A stretch of DNA of 64,000 nt from Craterostigma plantagineum (Eukaryota > Streptophyta > Magnoliopsida > Lamiales > Linderniaceae), in NCBI GenBank assembly GCA_027422505.1, contig JAPQWV010000005.1, positions 12,405,501-12,469,500 on the forward strand. The letters run 5' to 3'. Under the pieces are notes generated by a model. That model ran no database searches, was not told the origin of the DNA, and saw only the letters and a list, made by a program, of their open reading frames with translations. A program made the translations under genes and the position numbers. Below are positions 57,076 to 64,000 of the stretch, in pieces; the stretch's first letter is position 1; each line of letters opens with the position of its first letter.

Positions 57076-60000
57076 TGTAATACCCATAAAATTTAATTAC
57101 GGGATTTACAATAAAACTAATGGTGGAGAGTATTTAATTAGAAACCTTGTTGGATTAATTAGATAAAAATGTTAAGACTATAGGAGAATAAGTATATCAC
57201 ACAAATTATTTTGTAATAAATGTACTATTATTTTAGTACTTTACATGGCTTGTGTGTTATGTGAATTACATGATATATGTATTACAGCCGTATATACATG
57301 CCTATGTGATTTATAATTCTTACGTGTATCACGAATTACGACTTCCGTGACTGCATGATATATGTTTTATTATATTATGTGCTTCTATGATTTCATGCTA
57401 TATGCTAACATGGCATATATAAATTGGGAAGTAGATTTTGAATTTAGGGTAGTTATTAATTTTAGGGTTTCTGATACATGGCATGCCAACCTAAAAAGTG
57501 ATTTAGTATATTAAGTGTTGATACAACGTTTTGGAAAATACAAATTAGTAGGAATAGATTTCGAAAAGGACTAGATAGGATAGCGATTCTGATATATTAA
57601 GGTTTCGAAACCAAGAATCTCGAGATCCTTGAAGCTCGAAAGGCTAAAGCTTGAAATGTTAAATCTCGAAATGATAAGATGTCGGAATTATGAAAGTCTC
57701 AAAAGAGTTAAGAAGAAATTCCAATACCTATAAATCTCGAAAGCTTTAAATGTCGAAACCTTTGGAGCTCGAGATTTATAAAACTCGAAATCAATAAAAT
57801 TCGAGATCGTTAAATTCCAAAAACTCGAGATTAAAAAATTATTAGAAGATGTCGATAGATGAGATAAGTCTTGAAGTCTTAGCTGTAAAGGATATATAGT
57901 ATAATAATATAATGCCTAAAATGAGATAAAGAACTAACAGATATCAATGTCAATTGTTTAATAACACACGCAACCTTTTAAGATAAAGGAAAGTCTTCAC
58001 TTCATCAACACAACCCATAAGAACCCTCAAAAACTTGGGACCAGAAGAAATGAAGAGCCGATTGCTTTAAGCCAAAGGTGGTAAATCTATCCTAACTTAT
58101 GTATTTAAATTCATATTTAGTATATTAAATGTTAGTATCACGTTTTAGAATATATGAGTCAGTAAGAATAATTCTTTAACTAATCTTATATATATTATCA
58201 AGGTCGTATGTTTTGAAAGGTCATGTGGTATTTATGCTGTTTTTGAAAACGTATCTTTTGATTAAAGGTTAGATGATTTTCGTGCCAAAGAGGTATTGTT
58301 TCGAATGATGATAGGGTTTCCTAGGTTATGAATTTCGAAGTCTGGTTAAGTATGTAGGATGAATCTCGAGACCATGTTAGTTGTAGGAATGATTTCGAGA
58401 CCAAGCTTGAAATAGCGTGTCGAAGTCCAGGTTAGCTTTGACCTCGAAATCTTGGTAGATAATATCAAATCCGTTTTAGTATTAATTTCGGAAGTTAGTA
58501 TAGGAACTCGAGATTCACTTTGATAATAATTTCGAAATATTTAAGATTGTAAATGTTAAATCTCGAGTCAAGTCTGAAAATCATGTCGAGATTCAATTGA
58601 GAAGCATGCCGAAATTGTGTATCATTAAGTCTCGAAATCTTGTACAAAACATGCCGAAATCCGTTTTGATAGACATTTCGAAATTGGTATGAAATATCGA
58701 GATCTAGCACGAGATTTATGTCGAAATTTTATATTGCTTAAGACTCGAAATCTTTACATATATCTCGAAATTTAGTTATAATGTCGACCTACATCAAGAT
58801 CTATTTTATCCCACAATAAGGTTTAAAATCCATGTCGAGATTCAATTTCGATATTAATTTCAAAAGGTTATATACTGTTTTAAATTCCAAAGTTTTAGGG
58901 TTTCGAAATTATAAAAGTCGAAACTAGGGTTTTCAAATTAAGCCATTTTAGTAAAACTGTAAATCGACTAACAAACCCTAATTTTATATGTTCCTATACT
59001 TAGGGTTTGACGGTTAGCAATTTACAGTACAATAAGCTAAGGATACCAGGTAAGTGGAAATCCCAACTACAACACATAAATTACATGTGCATGAATTTCA
59101 TGGTCACGTGCTTGAATGACATGATTATATGCTTTTATGAATTTACGTGAATTCTTATTTGATTTATTTATTTACGTGAATTAGTTATTATATGAAGTGG
59201 CATGACAAGCACACGTACGCATTATCACGTGCATACACGAAGTTATAAGACACGAACATAAGACACGTATGATTGCTTAAACACGATAAAAGTTTGTATT
59301 TAATGGCTCTTCTATGCTACCATGGTGATTTTACATCACCGATTTCATGACATGACATGTCTCAAGGCAAGGGCATGCATGTGGCGGATTGCAACCTGAA
59401 AGATGCACCTTGAGGAAACAAACGACACCAAGGGTATAATTGTTGTCAACAACCTCAAAGTGAGTCTTCCAGTGTGAGCGTCCGTGGGACCGATAAACTA
59501 CACTGGGATTGAAAAGGCGCCTTAGGCTTAGCCTCTCAGTGGAAGTATCGTCCGTGTGGCGTATGAAACCACCTTGCGACAGAAAAGACGCCCTAGGGTT
59601 AGCCTCCCATGAGTGGGTATTGCCACCTACATATTTATTTACCCTTAATGGGTTTGAGCTCCATGATGGTGCATAGCAAGATCAGCCATGGGCCCTATAA
59701 GACAGGACACGAACTAAAGATAAGACAAGACATGAACTACAAGATAAGACAAGACACGAATTTCATGACATGAATACAAGACATGAATTTCAAGACACGA
59801 ATTACATGACACGATTAGGAAGCATTGGTGCAGATGCCTTTACATTTTAGGACACATGCATTGCATGGTTTCCACTTACTGAGCTTTATAAGCTCATTCC
59901 ACATTTTATGTGTTGTAGGTACGATAGAGTCGGACGTTGAGAAACGTTACGACTAAGGCGGGCTGACGGCGGTACTCCAGGGTCTTTTGAGGGCAAGGCT

Positions 60001-60210
60001 GTACATGGATGATGACCTGTGGAGCGATGTTAGGATGTTTGATATGATATATATATTTTGGAGCTTCGGCCTTTGTATATTTACGACGATGTAGGCTATG
60101 TTTCGTAGTAAGATATCATATTTTAGGAAAAGATTTTGTTAAACGAGTCTTCCGCGTCTTGCGTTGTGAAAATCCGCCCCTAAGTATGATTAGAAATCAG
60201 GGTCGCCACA
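57076..60210 (+). mobile_element. 5' LTR of the non-autonomous element
   Basis: 3135 bp, TGTAATACCCATAAAAT...GGGTCGCCACA. CTCGAAA/CTCGAGAT words are abundant at 57600-57850 and 58320-58870. CAGGTAAGT block at 59047-59055; ATGTGTTGTAG at 59908-59918. The frame 58495-58710 on the other strand is not meaningful. Confidence 0.92.
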
Positions 60211-60212
60211 AG

Positions 60213-60224
60213 TGGTATCAGAGC
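60213..60224 (+). other. Primer-binding site of the non-autonomous element
   Basis: TGGTATCAGAGC, two bases after the LTR. Confidence 0.95.
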
Positions 60225-60360
60225 TTAGGATATAGGTTCTGTAGACTGTCCATGTACGGCCACTCAAAAGTCTGGAGGATCAGCCTTGCCTGTAAATTTT
60301 TGCACTTTATATGATTTCATGCTTACAATAACGTGCCTATTTGTTTGAATGAATTGTAGA

Positions 60361-61053
60361 ATGACTAGCGAACTTAGGGAATGCGTTGGTGAATCAAGTC
60401 GTGGGGTTACACCTAAGTCCCCTATGAACGAACAAGACTCAGCACTCTCACATCTTACTGAACTGATCCAATGGCAATCGGATCAGATCAGTGAACTTAA
60501 AGATCAAGTTGGTGAACTCAAGGACCTGGTCTATAAGCTTATCAATGAACAAAGATCATCCGAACCCCGTAGATTCTTACCTGCAAATATTGCTAACCCT
60601 ATAAGGAAAGAAACTCGGATTTTCCAAAACCAGAAAGGAAAGCGAAAGATGGAGAATAGGCCATACCCTGAAACTACTAAAAAGCCCTTATATTTTAAGA
60701 ATCCCCACAATGTCCAGATAACTCACCAAGGGTCCCAACTTTGCCAATCAAGGCCAAACCCGATGGATATTCCTTTTCATGCTCATGTTCCGAACCCTAT
60801 ACCTCGATGTCAACAGTGTGGACGAAAGAACAGAGGCATTTGCTTTTCGCAGAATGCCAACTGCTTTAAATGTGGGAGGCAAGGACATTTTGCTAAAATA
60901 TGTCAAATGCACATATCGGTAGAACCAGATCAAACCTTAACGCAGCCCTCGCCAGTTCCTCCACGGATGTTCAACCTAAACCTAGAGGAAACAGAAATTC
61001 CTCCTACGGAAATTATCGGTACGTTCAATATTTATAATGTGCCTATACTATGA
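60361..61053 (+). CDS. Capsid-less gag-like protein with zinc knuckle
   Basis: About 230 codons from ATG 60361 (an in-frame ATG is also at 60349). A coiled-coil (LSHLTELIQWQSDQISELKD and following, residues about 25-65) equals the Gln-rich coil of Tekay gag. The Retrotrans_gag capsid domain (about 120 residues in Tekay) is missing. A basic segment and two metal-binding motifs follow: CQQCGRKNRGIC and CCHC CFKCGRQGHFAKIC (residues about 175-185 and 190-205). It ends TGA at 61051, where the protease should begin; the next codons resemble a ruined VDSGATH. It could bind RNA and join a helper particle, but that is inference. It may equally be decaying. Confidence 0.75.
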   Translation: MTSELRECVGESSRGVTPKSPMNEQDSALSHLTELIQWQSDQISELKDQVGELKDLVYKLINEQRSSEPRRFLPANIANPIRKETRIFQNQKGKRKMENRPYPETTKKPLYFKNPHNVQITHQGSQLCQSRPNPMDIPFHAHVPNPIPRCQQCGRKNRGICFSQNANCFKCGRQGHFAKICQMHISVEPDQTLTQPSPVPPRMFNLNLEETEIPPTEIIGTFNIYNVPIL

Positions 61054-62579
61054 TGGTTAATTCTAGGAAACTGAGCCACACATTTAAATGTGTCGCCAAT
61101 ATCGCGTACCGAAGGTGGAAATACCTTCTGACCATTCAAATATGATGTACTAACCTGCCACATGGAGGTCCAACACGAAATAGTTAAGTATTGGAAAAAT
61201 ACTCCATTATTTCCATGGAATGGCAGCTTGAGTATCGATGAAAACTACGATCTTGACAGACAGGCTTTCAAAATATGAAGCCGTATCTAATTTCTCTAGG
61301 AAAGATCGTAAGTTTCAATTTCCTGAGAAAAGAAATACCTATCTTGCGGGCAGGATTAGCTAAAATAGAATCTCTAAATATCTAAGTAAAAACCTCAGTA
61401 ACTTCTTAGGACAAGTTGCGAATCTTTTAAATGGTTAAGCAGAGAAATTTCCTTAGTCTTAGTTGCAATAATGCCAATAGCTCCCAAAGACGCCAATGTA
61501 CGTTTCGATAACATTTCGAAAATATTTTCTGATCAATATTTTCTGATCGATTTATGATCAAAGTTGTATTTCTTTTCTTTGAATATTCTTCCTTAAGGAA
61601 TATGATGGTGAAGTTACATTTCATTTCTTTCAGCCCAATAAGCCTAAATCCTATATTATACCAGAATATACCTGATCTCCCAATTTTTCAACCCCTTCTG
61701 CAAATTATACATGCTCCATAATATCTGAGTGGCGCAGCGGAAGCGTGGTGGATGCTCATGATTTCTAAATTCTGGTCTGAATCAGAATTATAACCGTTCT
61801 CGTTAACCCCACCTTAAGGCGATATAGGTCCGATCAATTTAGATGAGCGTCACACGCATTCTATCAAGAATTAGTTGTCAGTATCCAAGATTATAAGAGA
61901 AACTTTACATCAACTTTTTGTTTCTGCTTCTCTTCATTCTACTCCAATGGAATGTTTTTCTTTCTTGAACTCCCGTCACCACATGGAACATTTATTCCCA
62001 GACTTCTAAAATAAGGATTAGCAGATTTTTTTTTTTTAAGGTAGGAAGAGTAGATTATGAATTAATTGTTGGATTTCCCTCCCAGTGCTGTTAAGATTTG
62101 ACAAGGATGTATCCTACAATAAACACATTGGAAAGTTATAAAAATCTTCGATGAAACCTTGCATGACGGAAAAATGACAAGGGTAAGATAAATCAAGATA
62201 GGGAAATACCGTTTCGTTGAATTCCTTGATTTATGATAATCTTGTTGTTTATGACCTTCCATACTTGCCATTCGATTGTGATTCTAGGACAATCGAAATT
62301 CTTGAATACAAATAATACGAAGTCAAGAATTATAATTATTTTCTACGATAAGTTCATAGACAAGAAAAGATCAATACAAGGATTACTTGTTTCGGAATAA
62401 TATGTAAGATTTTCCGTACCCGAACAAGTTTTGCAAAACTATTGATCCCAAATTTTCACGTTTGGTTCAGAATTCTCCGTCCTATCTTCTACTGTCTTCG
62501 AAGATTGTTTCAAATTCCCCCATCGATCGTTACCCTGGATTATTCCAGCTGACGGAATTTCGGGGGCGAAATTCTTTTT
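61054..62579 (+). other. Degenerate internal region of the non-autonomous element
   Basis: Starts with protease-like remnants (two stops in the active-site segment). The rest has no frame above 70 codons and no recognisable RT or integrase block. It holds the tRNA-like sequence at 61723 and a T13 run near 62026. The end, AATTTCGGGGGCGAAATTC before the polypurine tract, is typical of Tekay elements. Confidence 0.7.
61723..61796 (+). ncRNA. Initiator-Met-tRNA-like sequence (5' part strong)
   Basis: Bases 61723-61751 match nucleotides 1-29 of plant initiator-Met tRNA (from memory) at 28 of 29 positions, including the A-box (GTGGCGCAGCGGAAGCG). After that the match is poor. A CAT triplet follows at 61757-61759, and TTCTG-GTCTGAAT-CAGAA (61770-61787) forms a T-arm-like hairpin with a degenerate B-box. 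The acceptor 3' strand does not pair, so a working tRNA is unlikely. Possible origins are a tRNA gene relic, a SINE head, or tRNA captured by the element. One frame reads like a gag block (YLSGAAEAWW), which is the rival reading. Confidence 0.5.
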
Positions 62580-62592
62580 AAGGGGGGAAGGA
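62580..62592 (+). other. Polypurine tract of the non-autonomous element
   Basis: AAGGGGGGAAGGA directly before TGTAATACCC, preceded by GGGGGCGAAATTCTTTTT. Confidence 0.9.
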
Positions 62593-64000
62593 TGTAATAC
62601 CCATAAAATTTAATTACGGGATTTACAATAAAATTAATGGTGGAGAGTATTTAATTAGAAACCTTGTTGGATTAATTAGATAAAAATGTTAAGACTATAG
62701 GAGAATAGGTATATCATACAAATTATTTTGTAATAAATGCACTATTATTTTAGTACTTTACATGGCTTGTGTGTTATGTGAATTACATGATATATGTATT
62801 ACAACCGTATATACATGCCTATGTGATTTATAATTCTTACGTGTATCACGAATTACGACTTACGTGACTGCATGATATATGTTTTATTATATTATGTGCT
62901 TCTATGATTTCATGCTATATGCTAACATGGCATATATAAATTGGGAAGTAGATTTTGAATTTAGGGTAGTTATTAGTTTTAGGGTTTCTAATACATTGCA
63001 TGCCAACCTAAAAAGTGATTTAGTATATTAAGTGTTGATACAACGTTTTGGAAAATACAAATTAGTAGGAATAGATTTCGAAAAGGACTAGATAGGATAG
63101 CGATTCTGATATATTAAGGTTTCGAAACCAAGAATCTCGAGATCCTTGAAGCTCGAAAGGCTAAAGCTTGAAATGTTAAATCTCGAAATGATAAGATGTC
63201 GGAATTATGAAAGTCTCAAAAGTGTTAAGAAGAAATTCCAATACCTATAAATCTCGAAAGCTTTAAATGTCGAAACCTTTGGAGCTCGAGATTTATAAAA
63301 CTCGAAATCAATAAAATTCGAGATCGTTAAATTCCAAAAACTCGAGATTAAAAAATTATTAGAAGATGTCGATAGATGAGATAAGTCTTGAAGTCTTAGC
63401 TGTAAAGGATATATAGTATAATAATATAATGCCTAAAATGAGATAAAGAACTAACAGATATCAATGTCAATTGTTTAATAACACACGCAACCTTTTAAGA
63501 TAAAGGAAAGTCTTCATTTCATCAACACAACCCATAAGAACCCTCAAAAACTTGGGACCAGAAGAAATGAAGAGCCGATTGCTTTAAGCCAAAGGTGGTA
63601 AATCTATCCTAATGTATTTAAATTCATATTTAGTATATTAAATGTTAGTATCACGTTTTAGAAAATATGAGTCAGTAAGAATAATTCTTTAACTAATCTT
63701 ATATATATTATCAAGGTCGTATGTTTTGAAAGGTCATGTGGTATTTATGCTGTTTTTGAAAACGTATCTTTTGATTAAAGGTTAGATGATTTTCGTGCCA
63801 AAGAGGTATTGTTTCGAATGATGATAGGGTTTCCTAGGTTATGAATTTCGAAGTCTGGTTAAGTATGTAGGATGAATCTCGAGACCATGTTAGTTGATAG
63901 GAATGATTTCGAGACCAAGCTTGAATAGCGTGTCGAAGTCCAGGTTAGCTTTGACCTTGAAATCTTGGTAGATAATATCAAATCCGTTTTGGTATTAATT
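62593..64000 (+). mobile_element. 3' LTR of the non-autonomous element, partial
   Basis: First 1408 bp of the LTR, matching 57076-58490. The window ends inside it. Confidence 0.93.

Larger units (their letters stand above)
57076..64000 (+). mobile_element. Short, probably non-autonomous Tekay-like element (continues past the window)
   Basis: 5' LTR 57076-60210, PBS, internal region of only 2.38 kb (60211-62592), PPT, and a 3' LTR from 62593 cut by the window end. Left flank AAAAC in the gag of the previous element. The internal region has a gag-like ORF without the capsid domain and no RT, RNase H or integrase that I can find. Over the first 1400 bp the two LTRs differ by about 14 substitutions and three small indels (about 1%), so it moved fairly recently, presumably with proteins from a relative. 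Confidence 0.88.

Noticed and set aside
61723..61796. Functional tRNA gene
   Set aside because: Acceptor and anticodon stems do not close, the 3' half is degenerate, and no T-run terminator follows closely.

Overview
This is an intergenic stretch of a plant nuclear genome, probably a eudicot and possibly an asterid. I found no host gene. Nearly all of the window consists of LTR retrotransposons inserted into one another. Evidence for a plant is the mix of Ty1-copia elements (a SIRE/Maximus-like group and a second group with 2 kb LTRs) and Ty3-gypsy chromoviruses of Tekay/Del type. Primer-binding sites match the 3' end of initiator-methionine tRNA, and polypurine tracts end in GGGGGAGAT.

The nesting can be read from boundaries and target-site duplications (TSDs). 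Level 0 is a SIRE-like copia element on the + strand: gag and pol remnants at 2979-7726, downstream region to about 9965, and a piece of its third ORF at 43031-44431. Two copies of a second copia family sit in that third ORF, head to head: copia-1 (- strand, 9966-13204 plus 41859-43030, its 3' part deleted) and copia-2 (+ strand, 44432-52953 and presumably beyond). A SIRE-like element (- strand, 13205-41853, TSD GAAAA) is inserted in the 5' LTR of copia-1. It was hit by a gypsy element that is now a solo LTR (19612-33265, TSD AGAAC). Into that solo LTR went a young Tekay element (22417-33110, TSD ATATG). On the right, a Tekay-like element (from 52954) interrupts the 3' LTR of copia-2 and is itself interrupted in gag by a short, apparently non-autonomous relative (57076 to the window end). 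That makes five levels.

The only near-intact coding capacity is the Tekay element at 22417-33110. Its two 3 kb LTRs differ by about six substitutions and two indels by eye, and its gag-pol is broken by what looks like one missing base. The SIRE-like - strand element has near-identical LTRs (4 differences in 351 bp). Its gag is one open frame with four premature stops, its pol has small frameshifts, and it carries a large extra coding region between pol and the 3' LTR, ending inside the LTR.

Positions 1-2634 are poorly resolved. They hold a T-rich stretch, a 65-bp tandem repeat resembling a copia protease segment, and degenerate sequence ending in a polypurine tract and an LTR. The main leads are a conserved splice-donor/acceptor-like pair inside several gypsy LTRs, an initiator-tRNA-like sequence inside the non-autonomous element, the third ORF of the SIRE-like elements, and TCGA-centred motif arrays. 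All divergence counts were made by eye.
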